In this document: positions 7,596-14,417 of the stretch, in pieces
How positions within the stretch are numbered: position 1 is the first letter of the stretch
How the letters are laid out: each line of letters starts with the position of its first letter
From: an uncultured Bacilli bacterium
Lineage (GTDB): Bacteria > Bacillota_I > Bacilli_A > RFN20 > CAG-631
Assembly (NCBI GenBank): GCA_934201705.1
Contig: CAKPXF010000017.1
Coordinates: 1 to 52,804, forward strand
Direction of reading: 5' to 3'
Length of the DNA stretch: 52,804 nt
The notes under the pieces: generated by a model
What the model was told of the DNA's origin: nothing
What the model saw: only the letters and a program-made list of their open reading frames with translations
The model's database searches: none
Translations under genes and position numbers: made by a program

Positions 7596-9317
7596 TTATT
7601 TTACTTTACTAGTGTAATGTGTATGTAAAATATGATGTGCTGTCTTTGAATTTGGTTCAACTAAGAAATCATTATATAATTTCTTAATATCTTCATTTTC
7701 ACAAGATACTCTAACCTTCTTATTTAAATCAATATTTATAATACCTTGTCTTCTTAATTCAATTAATTCTTTTGATGTATAACCTTTTGTTACAGGTTGT
7801 CCACCCCCTGCAATACAACCACCAGGGCATGCCATTACTTCAATGAAATCATATTGTGAAGTACCATTTTTTATATCATCTAATAATTTTCTAGCATTCT
7901 TTAAACCTGATACATAAGCCACATTTAATGTAGTACCATTTAACGTAACAGTAGCTTCTTTTGTGTTATTTGTATTAGCAACATCCTTAAAATCAATCTT
8001 ATCAGGGCATGTATTTGTTAACCACATTGAAGCAGTTCTTAAAGCAGCTTCCATAACGCCACCTGCATTACCAAAGATATCAGCAGCACCAGTTGAAGTG
8101 CCAAGAGGATTATCAAAATCGCTATCTTCAAGTGATGGTAAATCAATACCATAACGCTTTAGCATACGAGCTAATTCTTTAACTGATACAGAATAATCAT
8201 TTGCATGCATTCCATCAAGCTTTAATTCATCACGTAGTAATTCTTGCTTTTTAGCAATACATGGCATTAATGATACAACAACAATGTTTTTAGGATCAAT
8301 TCCTTCTTTAGTAGCAAAATATGTTTTTACAATTGAGCCAAACATTTCTTGAGGTGATTTACAAGATGAAGGAAGATTTAATAATTCTGGATATTGTGTT
8401 TCAATAAATCCAATCCATCCTGGACAACAAGAAGTAATCATAGGTAGATTTTTCTTTAAAGTTAATCTATTAACTAATTCCTTTGCTTCTTCCATAATTG
8501 TTAAGTCTGCACCAAAGTTTGTATCAAATACTTTATTAAATCCTAGCATTCTTAAAGCGCTAACCATTTTATGTGTTACATCAGTTCCTGGTTTTAAGCC
8601 AAATTCTTCACCAAGAGTAACTCTTACTGATGGAGCTGAATGAATAACTACATACTTAGTTGGATCAGCTAAAGCTTCTTCAACCTTAGCAGTGTCATCA
8701 ACTTGAAGTAATGCACCTGTAGGACATGCTTGAACACATTGACCACAGTTTACACAATTACTAGTTTCGGAAATAATTGTTTTAAAACCACGTTGTGAAG
8801 CAGAAATTGCTCCAATTCCTTGAATATTTTCACATACATCGATACAACGAGTACATAAAACACATTTACTAGCATTTTTCTTTAAAGATTCGTGAGTAAC
8901 ATCTTTATCTTCTTGAGATAATGGGCCTTCAAAGCTACGAGTTCTAATATCAAGTTCAATTGCTAAATCTTGTAATGCACAGTTTCCACTTTTTTCACAA
9001 GACAAGCAATCCTTTGGATGGTTAGATAATAATAATTCAACAATAGCTTTTCTTTCTTCTCTAACACGTTTATTGTTAGTGAATACTTCCATACCATCAT
9101 ATATATTAGTAGCACAAGCTGGAACTAGTGCTCTTTTTCCTTTTACTTCACAAACACAAACTCTACATGAAGCAGGCTTATGTTCGAAATTGCTTTCATC
9201 CCTTACAAAATAGCAAAGGGTAGGAATTTTAATTCCATGTTGTTTTGCTAATTGTAAAATTGTTAAAGAGGAATCAGCTTCATATTCAACATTATTTAAT
9301 TTTACTTTTACTAACAT
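7596..9317 (-). CDS. hydA: [FeFe] hydrogenase catalytic subunit (HydA/HndD type)
   Basis: 573 residues. An N-terminal [2Fe-2S] domain has C35, C51, C54 and C68. A His-ligated [4Fe-4S] site reads H100-x3-C104-x2-C107-x5-C113. A two-[4Fe-4S] ferredoxin region follows (CVLCTRC and CVNCGQCVQACP, about 150-205). The H-cluster domain has all three signatures: TSCCPGW, MPCIAKKQE and EVMACPGGCIAGGGQP, and a small-subunit-like tail ends in HILHTHY. It reduces protons to H2 (or the reverse). The two partner genes upstream make it the catalytic part of a trimeric NAD-linked, probably electron-bifurcating enzyme (group A3-like). It is cytoplasmic: no signal peptide is present. It is last in hydC-hydB-hydA, 13 nt after hydB, with ribosome site AAGGAGG. 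Bifurcation is inferred from the subunit set, not from a diagnostic residue. Confidence 0.95.
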   Translation of the reverse strand: MLVKVKLNNVEYEADSSLTILQLAKQHGIKIPTLCYFVRDESNFEHKPASCRVCVCEVKGKRALVPACATNIYDGMEVFTNNKRVREERKAIVELLLSNHPKDCLSCEKSGNCALQDLAIELDIRTRSFEGPLSQEDKDVTHESLKKNASKCVLCTRCIDVCENIQGIGAISASQRGFKTIISETSNCVNCGQCVQACPTGALLQVDDTAKVEEALADPTKYVVIHSAPSVRVTLGEEFGLKPGTDVTHKMVSALRMLGFNKVFDTNFGADLTIMEEAKELVNRLTLKKNLPMITSCCPGWIGFIETQYPELLNLPSSCKSPQEMFGSIVKTYFATKEGIDPKNIVVVSLMPCIAKKQELLRDELKLDGMHANDYSVSVKELARMLKRYGIDLPSLEDSDFDNPLGTSTGAADIFGNAGGVMEAALRTASMWLTNTCPDKIDFKDVANTNNTKEATVTLNGTTLNVAYVSGLKNARKLLDDIKNGTSQYDFIEVMACPGGCIAGGGQPVTKGYTSKELIELRRQGIINIDLNKKVRVSCENEDIKKLYNDFLVEPNSKTAHHILHTHYTSKVK

Positions 9318-9330
9318 TTTCTTTTCCTCC

Positions 9331-11232
9331 TTAATATTTAATTGCTTTTGGCTTAGCTGGACACTTAGTTAAACAAGTTCCACACTTAACACATGCTTTT
9401 GCATCAATAACATAAGCATTTAATTTTGGATTCTTACCGAACTTATCTGATTTTGTGATGGCATTAACTGGACAATTTCTTGCACACATACCACAACCAA
9501 GACAGTTTTCAGTGATGACTTCATAGCTTACTAGTTTCTTACAAGCACCAGCTGGACACTTCTTATCAACTATATGAGCTAAATATTCATCTTTAAAGTT
9601 AGCAATTGTAGATAATACTGGATTTGGAGCAGATTGACCTAAAGCACAAAGTGATGAATCTTTAATTACATTAGCAAGTCTTTCAAGTTCAGCAAATTCC
9701 TCTAATGTTCCTTCACCATGAGTAATTCTAGCTAGGATTTCAAGCATTCTCTTATTACCTACCCTACAAGTAGTACACTTACCACATGATTCTTCAACAG
9801 TAAATTCTAAATAGAATTTAGCAATGTTAACCATACAATCATCTTCATCTAAAACTATCATACCACCAGATCCCATCATAGATCCTTTAGCAACTAGGTT
9901 ATCATAATCAATTGGACAATCAAGCTCTTTTTCAGTTAAACAACCTCCACTTGGTCCACCAGTTTGAACGGCTTTAAACTTCTTACCATGCTTAATTCCG
10001 CCACCAATATCATAAATAATTTCTCTTAATGTTGTTCCCATTGGTACTTCAACAAGACCAACGTTATTAATTTTACCAGCTAAAGCAAATACTTTAGTAC
10101 CTTTTGATTTTTCTGTACCAAGCTTTGCAAATTTCTCTCCACCATCTAAAATGATTACTGGAATATTAGCCCAAGTTTCAACGTTATTAACATTTGTTGG
10201 TTTTCCAAATAGCCCTTTAACTGCTGGGAATGGTGGCTTTAATGTAGGTTCTCCCCTGCACCCTTCAATTGAATGGATTAAAGCTGTTTCTTCACCGCAT
10301 ACGAAAGCTCCTGCACCATATTTAATATTTATATTAAATGAGAAATTAGTACCCATAATATGGTTACCAAGTAATCCCATTTCAGTTGCTTGTTTAATTG
10401 CAACTTGAAGTCTATGAACTGCTAAAGGATATTCAGCACGAATGTAAATTTCACCCTCGTCAGCGCCAATTGCATAGCCAGCAATTGCCATTGACTCAAG
10501 TACAGAATGTGGATCTCCCTCTAATATTGAACGATCCATAAATGCTCCTGGGTCACCCTCATCGGCATTACAAATAATATATTTTTTATCACTTATAGAG
10601 GCTTTAGCAAATTTCCATTTAACTCCAGTTGGAAAGCCTGCTCCTCCACGTCCTCTTAAGCCGGATTTAGTAACTTCTTCAATCACTTGGTCTGGAGTCA
10701 TATCAAATAAAACTTTAGCTAAAGCTTGGTAAGCTCTTTCACCAATTGCTTCACCAATTACTTCAGGGTTAATTAACCCACAATTTCTTAAAGCTAAACG
10801 ATGTTGCTTTTTATAGAAATTGATATTATCTTGTGTTAAAATTCTTTCACCATGTTCGTTTTGATATAATAAACGATAAACAACGTTATGATTACAAATA
10901 TGCTCACGAATTATTTCTTCAGCATCTTCAACTTTTACTTTTGTATAGAAAGTATGGTCTGGGAATATTTTAACAATTGGTCCTCTTTCACAAAAGCCAA
11001 AACATCCTGTAATTGAAATATCTACTTTATCTTCAACATTGTATTCCTTAGCGTATTTCTTCAATGCTTCAACAATGCCCATAGAGTTTGAAGAGCAACA
11101 TCCTGTTCCTCCACATACAGAAATATGATATTTTTCTGTGCTATCGCTTACTTCTTTTCTAAAGTTTACTATATCTTTAGTATTATTATAGATTTTTAAT
11201 AAATCTTCTTTTGATCTTATTTTTGTACACAT
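9331..11232 (-). CDS. hydB: NAD-linked hydrogenase flavoprotein subunit (HydB/HndC, NuoF-like)
   Basis: About 633 residues. The N-terminal thioredoxin-like [2Fe-2S] domain has CGGTGCC and CFGFCERGP (about residues 40-90). The NuoF-like core binds NADH and FMN (GRGGAGFPTG, then GEETALIHSIEG) and ends in the [4Fe-4S] motif ESCGKCTTCR. Two C-terminal ferredoxin clusters follow (CLGCGMCARNCP and CVKCGTCLTKCP). This is the subunit where NADH, ferredoxin and the hydrogenase exchange electrons. I chose ATG at 11232, nine bases after AGGAGG, over the in-frame TTG at 11238. It lies just behind hydC and ahead of hydA. NADP instead of NAD cannot be excluded. Confidence 0.93.
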   Translation of the reverse strand: MCTKIRSKEDLLKIYNNTKDIVNFRKEVSDSTEKYHISVCGGTGCCSSNSMGIVEALKKYAKEYNVEDKVDISITGCFGFCERGPIVKIFPDHTFYTKVKVEDAEEIIREHICNHNVVYRLLYQNEHGERILTQDNINFYKKQHRLALRNCGLINPEVIGEAIGERAYQALAKVLFDMTPDQVIEEVTKSGLRGRGGAGFPTGVKWKFAKASISDKKYIICNADEGDPGAFMDRSILEGDPHSVLESMAIAGYAIGADEGEIYIRAEYPLAVHRLQVAIKQATEMGLLGNHIMGTNFSFNINIKYGAGAFVCGEETALIHSIEGCRGEPTLKPPFPAVKGLFGKPTNVNNVETWANIPVIILDGGEKFAKLGTEKSKGTKVFALAGKINNVGLVEVPMGTTLREIIYDIGGGIKHGKKFKAVQTGGPSGGCLTEKELDCPIDYDNLVAKGSMMGSGGMIVLDEDDCMVNIAKFYLEFTVEESCGKCTTCRVGNKRMLEILARITHGEGTLEEFAELERLANVIKDSSLCALGQSAPNPVLSTIANFKDEYLAHIVDKKCPAGACKKLVSYEVITENCLGCGMCARNCPVNAITKSDKFGKNPKLNAYVIDAKACVKCGTCLTKCPAKPKAIKY

Positions 11233-11245
11233 ATGCAAAGGCCTC

Positions 11246-11710
11246 CTAATATTGAGCTAAGATGCCATCAATATCATCAGGGGTAATATTTCCATATGTT
11301 TTATCATTAATTAACATAACTGGAGCTAAACCACATGCACCAACGCATCTTAAAGTTGTAATTGTAAATTTTCCATCAGGAGTTGTTTCTCCATTTTTGA
11401 TTTTTAAAATTTCTTCAACACGAGCTAATAATTTATCAGAGCCTCTTACGAAGCATGCTGTTCCAAGGCAAATGCTAATAACATATTGTCCTTTTGGAAC
11501 CATTGTAAAGAAAGAATAGAATGTTACAACGCCATAAACTTTTGAAACGTTAACATTAATTTTCTTTGCAATATGAGATTGTACTACCATTGGTAAATAA
11601 CCAAAAATACCTTGAGCCTTATGCAAAATTGCAATCAATTCATTTGAATCATTATGTAATGATTCAATAAATTCATCTAGCTCAGCAAACATTTCTTCAT
11701 TTGTTTTCAT
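11246..11710 (-). CDS. hydC: NAD-linked hydrogenase small subunit (HydC/HndA, NuoE-like)
   Basis: 154 residues, the usual length of NuoE-like thioredoxin-fold [2Fe-2S] proteins. The four expected cysteines appear in ICLGTACFVRG (C-x4-C) and RCVGACGLAP (C-x3-C), about residues 80-130. The N-terminal helical part contains LHKAQGIFGYLP and VSKVYGVVTFYSFF, both conserved in the family. It mediates electron transfer inside the HydABC complex. It is first in the operon, with ribosome site GGAGGATATAGC and a promoter with TAGACA-17-TAAAAT. Confidence 0.93.
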   Translation of the reverse strand: MKTNEEMFAELDEFIESLHNDSNELIAILHKAQGIFGYLPMVVQSHIAKKINVNVSKVYGVVTFYSFFTMVPKGQYVISICLGTACFVRGSDKLLARVEEILKIKNGETTPDGKFTITTLRCVGACGLAPVMLINDKTYGNITPDDIDGILAQY

Positions 11711-11746
11711 GCTATATCCTCCAACACGAATTTAATTCACTCATCT

Positions 11747-11775
11747 ATTTTACCATAGTAAAAAATTATTGTCTA
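11747..11775 (-). promoter_or_regulatory. Promoter of the hydCBA operon
   Basis: On the reverse strand TAGACA (11775-11770) and TAAAAT (11752-11747) are separated by exactly 17 nt. The predicted leader to the hydC ATG is about 30 nt. Confidence 0.7.
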
Positions 11776-11781
11776 TTTATT

Positions 11782-11803
11782 TCGATACATTTTTATCGAT
11801 AAA
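11782..11803. promoter_or_regulatory. Inverted repeats upstream of the hyd promoter (candidate operator)
   Basis: TCGATA (11782-11787) and TATCGA (11794-11799) form an inverted repeat with a 6-nt spacer, and the right arm lies inside a perfect 12-bp palindrome TTTATCGATAAA (11792-11803). It sits just upstream of the -35 box, a place for an activator. It does not match the TTGTGAAATAANTTATTTCACAA type of Rex site well; the regulator is unknown. Confidence 0.4.
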
Positions 11804-11863
11804 TTAACAAACCATAATTTAATTACTAAATTATGGCAATTTTATATACGAAATTTACTGATT

Positions 11864-12640
11864 TTAGCTAAACATCACATCCAAAATCATCATTAAAACA
11901 AAGCCTATTGCAACTCCTATTGTCGCAATATTTGAGTGTTTTCCACTTTGTGATTCTGGTATTAATTCTTCAACTACAACATAAATCATTGCACCTGCTG
12001 CAAAGCTTAATAAATATGGCATTAATGATATAAAAAAATTTGATAATATCATTGTTAAAAATGCTGCTATTGGTTCAACAATTCCAGATAATACCCCAAG
12101 GGTAAAAGCTTTTCTTTTACTATTTCCTTCAACTGCTAAAGGCAAAGAAACAATTGCCCCTTCTGGAAAGTTTTGAATTGCAATTCCAATTGATAAGGAA
12201 AAAGCAGCAAGCATTGAAATAGCATCGTTATTTGCTAATACGCTAGCAAAAATAACACCAACTGCCATGCCTTCTGGAATATTATGAATAGTTATTGCTA
12301 AAAACATCATTGTTTTCTTTTTAATATTACTCTTTAATCCTTCTGGTTGGTTACTATTAACATGTAAATGTGGAATTAATGAATCTAAAAGCAAAAGAAA
12401 AAGCATACCAAGTAAAAAGCCTATACCAGCTGGTAAAAAAGATAGCTTTCCTAAGCTATTAGTCATTTGTAATGAAGGTAATAAAAGTGAGAAAAAAGAA
12501 GCAGCAATCATTACGCCTGATGCAAAGCCTAATAATAACTTTTGTACTTTTTCATTTATATTATTTTTTAAGAAAAATACCATTAACGATCCTAGTGTCG
12601 TTCCAACAAATGGTATTAATATTCCAATTAGTATTTTCAT
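11864..12640 (-). CDS. ZIP-family divalent metal transporter
   Basis: 258 residues with about eight membrane helices. Helix 4 carries HNIPEGMAVG and helix 5 NFPEGAIVSLPL, the paired metal-binding motifs of bacterial ZIP transporters (ZupT-like; canonical HNxPEG and NxPEG). A His-containing loop (HLHVNSN) precedes helix 4. It should bring Zn2+, Fe2+ or Mn2+ into the cell. In helix 5 the canonical first HxxPE histidine is replaced (QNFPEG), as in several ZupT/GufA-like members. The ribosome site is TAGGAGT. A perfect palindrome just upstream suggests control by a metal-sensing repressor. The preceding gene ends in its own terminator, so this gene is probably transcribed separately. Confidence 0.9.
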   Translation of the reverse strand: MKILIGILIPFVGTTLGSLMVFFLKNNINEKVQKLLLGFASGVMIAASFFSLLLPSLQMTNSLGKLSFLPAGIGFLLGMLFLLLLDSLIPHLHVNSNQPEGLKSNIKKKTMMFLAITIHNIPEGMAVGVIFASVLANNDAISMLAAFSLSIGIAIQNFPEGAIVSLPLAVEGNSKRKAFTLGVLSGIVEPIAAFLTMILSNFFISLMPYLLSFAAGAMIYVVVEELIPESQSGKHSNIATIGVAIGFVLMMILDVMFS

Positions 12641-12652
12641 AATTCTACTCCT

Positions 12653-12676
12653 ATAAGTTAGTGCAAACTAACTTAT
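12653..12676. promoter_or_regulatory. Perfect 10-bp inverted repeat at the 5' end of the ZIP gene
   Basis: ATAAGTTAGT-GCAA-ACTAACTTAT: ten pairs without mismatch around four bases, ending beside the ribosome site of the ZIP gene. No T run follows, so a terminator is unlikely. Arms of the AAGTTAGT type are like those bound by DtxR/MntR-type metal repressors, although not an exact match to any consensus I know. It could instead be an RNA hairpin masking the ribosome site. Confidence 0.6.
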
Positions 12677-12703
12677 AAATTATTTTAGCATTTTTTTTAA
12701 AAG

Positions 12704-12728
12704 AAAAAAAGCACTAAATTAATAGTGC
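12704..12728 (-). terminator. Terminator directly after the hydrolase gene
   Basis: GCACTA (12711-12716) pairs with TAGTGC (12723-12728) around AATTAA. The reverse strand continues with seven T residues. It begins at the base next to the TAG stop codon of the hydrolase. Confidence 0.75.
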
Positions 12729-13625
12729 CTAATTATTTAAAAATTCAATAACGTCGTTATATACATCATTTTTATTTACTTCATTTAAAATCTCATGACG
12801 CATGTTTTGATATTTAATTTCTTTAATATCATTAAAGCCAGCTTTTCTTAATATATTTATTGACTTTTTACTTCCTTTATCAAAGCCAGTACAAGGATCT
12901 TCATCTCCTCTTAACATCAAAATAGGTAAAGTGGTATTAACATGTTTATATCTATCTGCCTTACTCATATATTTAGTCAAATGAAACAAGTCATTTAAAG
13001 CTGATACTTTAAAGCCATGTCCGCAAAATGGATCTTCCATATAATTTTTCACATTTTCTTCATTAACGCTTAGCCAATCAAGATTAGTTTTCGGATTATC
13101 TATTTTGTTATTAAAGCTACCAATTGCAATTTGCTGAAGTGCTTTTGAATAATGCATTGGCCCTTTAAATAATTGAATCAAATTTGCTAAAAATATTCCA
13201 ACACCTACAAAGGCTTGTGGACAAGGAAAGCCAGAAAGAATTACTTTTTCATAATCATTTGATTCAGTTTGTAAAAGATTTCTAGTTATAATAGTTCCCA
13301 TTGAATGTGCAAAAATTATTACTTTATTAGTATTAAAAGTCTTTTTTATATATTTTGTTATTTCTTTTTGATCTAAAAGTAAAAATTCATAGCCTTTTTT
13401 TTCTTTAAAGAACCCTAAGGTTTTAGCATCACTACCATGTCCTCTCATATTAGATGAAATAACTGTATAGTTTTGCTTATTTAATTGTTCAATAAATGGT
13501 TCGTATCTTTCTTGATGCTCTTCCATTCCATGAATTAATTGAATATAGCCTTTTGGATTATCAACTTTAAAGATATGTAAGTTCAATTCATAATTATCAA
13601 TGCTTTTTAATTTTACTTCTTCCAT
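12729..13625 (-). CDS. Alpha/beta hydrolase (lysophospholipase/monoacylglycerol lipase-like)
   Basis: 298 residues of the Hydrolase_4 (serine aminopeptidase S33) type. The oxyanion region is LIHGMEEHQERY, then NMRGHGSD, the nucleophile S108 in AHSMG, the acid in RGDEDP and the base in MRHEILNE near the C-terminus. The layout is that of YtpA/PldB-like lysophospholipases and monoglyceride lipases. There is no signal peptide, so it is cytoplasmic. It starts 2 nt after the repeat protein's stop codon and is likely co-transcribed with it. The natural ester substrate is unknown. Confidence 0.87.
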   Translation of the reverse strand: MEEVKLKSIDNYELNLHIFKVDNPKGYIQLIHGMEEHQERYEPFIEQLNKQNYTVISSNMRGHGSDAKTLGFFKEKKGYEFLLLDQKEITKYIKKTFNTNKVIIFAHSMGTIITRNLLQTESNDYEKVILSGFPCPQAFVGVGIFLANLIQLFKGPMHYSKALQQIAIGSFNNKIDNPKTNLDWLSVNEENVKNYMEDPFCGHGFKVSALNDLFHLTKYMSKADRYKHVNTTLPILMLRGDEDPCTGFDKGSKKSINILRKAGFNDIKEIKYQNMRHEILNEVNKNDVYNDVIEFLNN

Positions 13626-13627
13626 AA

Positions 13628-14062
13628 TTATTTAAGCTTTCTTCTTAAAACTTTAACTTCTTTTTCAAGTTCATCTAAAGCAGAATCTAATTGAGAGGCT
13701 ACATAATCGCCAAACTCTAAAGCTTTTACAACTAAAGCCGCTGCACTTAGCATTGCATCTTCAACATCCTTACCAACTGCTAAAACTTGCATATTTCCAT
13801 CACCATTTTCATCATATAAAATAGTATCAGGAATATTATTATGGTCCGAATCAACTAAATAAAGATTGAATTCACCATCATTATTTAAGTCAATTGCTAA
13901 TGTATCTATATCACCATTATTTGTAGTATCCATTAAGGCTAAATCAGCTTGCTTATCGCCATCTAAGTCAATTAGAATTTCATTTTTAGTTCCTTTTAAT
14001 AATGTGTGACGTAAGTCTTTGTCTAACTTCATTGTTAATTTTACTTTTCTTAATGTTTTCAT
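13628..14062 (-). CDS. Unknown protein with five tandem 13-residue Asp/Asn/Gly repeats and C-terminal helix
   Basis: 144 residues with no signal peptide and no membrane helix. Residues 33-97 divide exactly into five 13-residue units (33-45, 46-58, 59-71, 72-84, 85-97). Approximate pattern: x-x-N/D-N/D-G-D/E-x-x-x-L-x-h-D, with each unit ending in D except the last; examples are LDGDKQADLALMD and TTNNGDIDTLAID. The Asp/Asn/Gly clusters resemble Ca2+-binding loops (EF-hand or thrombospondin type 3-like), here in an unusually compact series. Residues about 100-144 form an amphipathic, coiled-coil-like helix ending in basic residues. The ribosome site AAGGAG and an extended -10 promoter support this start. 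It is followed after 2 nt by the hydrolase. I do not know a named family. Calcium binding is inferred, and odd for a cytoplasmic protein. Confidence 0.75.
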   Translation of the reverse strand: MKTLRKVKLTMKLDKDLRHTLLKGTKNEILIDLDGDKQADLALMDTTNNGDIDTLAIDLNNDGEFNLYLVDSDHNNIPDTILYDENGDGNMQVLAVGKDVEDAMLSAAALVVKALEFGDYVASQLDSALDELEKEVKVLRRKLK

Positions 14063-14093
14063 TTTGCTTTCTCCTTTTTGTATTTATAATTTT

Positions 14094-14102
14094 ATTATAC
14101 CA
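14094..14102 (-). promoter_or_regulatory. Extended -10 promoter of the repeat-protein/hydrolase operon
   Basis: The reverse strand reads TGGTATAAT (14102-14094), a TGn-TATAAT extended -10, without a good -35 box. Upstream, 14124-14146 is a perfect all-AT inverted repeat (TTAATATTTT-AAT-AAAATATTAA) of unknown meaning; it may be a weak terminator for the gene upstream. Confidence 0.55.
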
Positions 14103-14157
14103 ATTTATCAAAAAAATACTATATTAATATTTTAATAAAATATTAAATTTAAACGTT

Positions 14158-14373
14158 TTAACTAATTTTGTTTATTTTTAGTTCATTTAAAACTAATAAT
14201 TTAATTATAGCTTGGCTACGACTTTTGACATCTAACTTCAAAATAACATTTGAAATATGATTTCTTACTGTTTTACTTGAAATGTTTAATATATTTGCTA
14301 TGTCATCTGTAGTTTTGTTATCAATTAACAAATCAAATATTTCTTTTTCTCTTTTTGTTAATATTTTTAGCAT
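14158..14373 (-). CDS. GerE-like stand-alone LuxR-type DNA-binding protein
   Basis: About 71 residues consisting only of a LuxR/GerE helix-turn-helix domain: LTKREKEIFDLLIDNKTTDD followed by IANILNISSKTVRNHISN and KSRSQAIIKLLVLNEL. It aligns along its whole length with GerE (74 residues in B. subtilis), including TKREKE, KTT-x2-IA, S-KTVRNHIS and K-RSQA, closer than to the C-terminal domains of two-component LuxR regulators. GerE controls late spore-coat genes; whether this lineage sporulates is unknown. ATG at 14373 follows GGTGAT with 5-nt spacing and is preferred to the ATG at 14385, which has no ribosome site. It lies 44 nt after uvrC on the same strand and may be read from it. Confidence 0.8.
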   Translation of the reverse strand: MLKILTKREKEIFDLLIDNKTTDDIANILNISSKTVRNHISNVILKLDVKSRSQAIIKLLVLNELKINKIS

Positions 14374-14417
14374 ACTAATCACCATTTTATACTATGGTAA
14401 TTAATTTAAAAATGTGT

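Noticed and set aside
11770..11820. Rex operator at the hydrogenase promoter
   Set aside because: A TTGTTAA half-like sequence is present, but the partner half is not, and the clearer symmetry is TCGATA/TATCGA.
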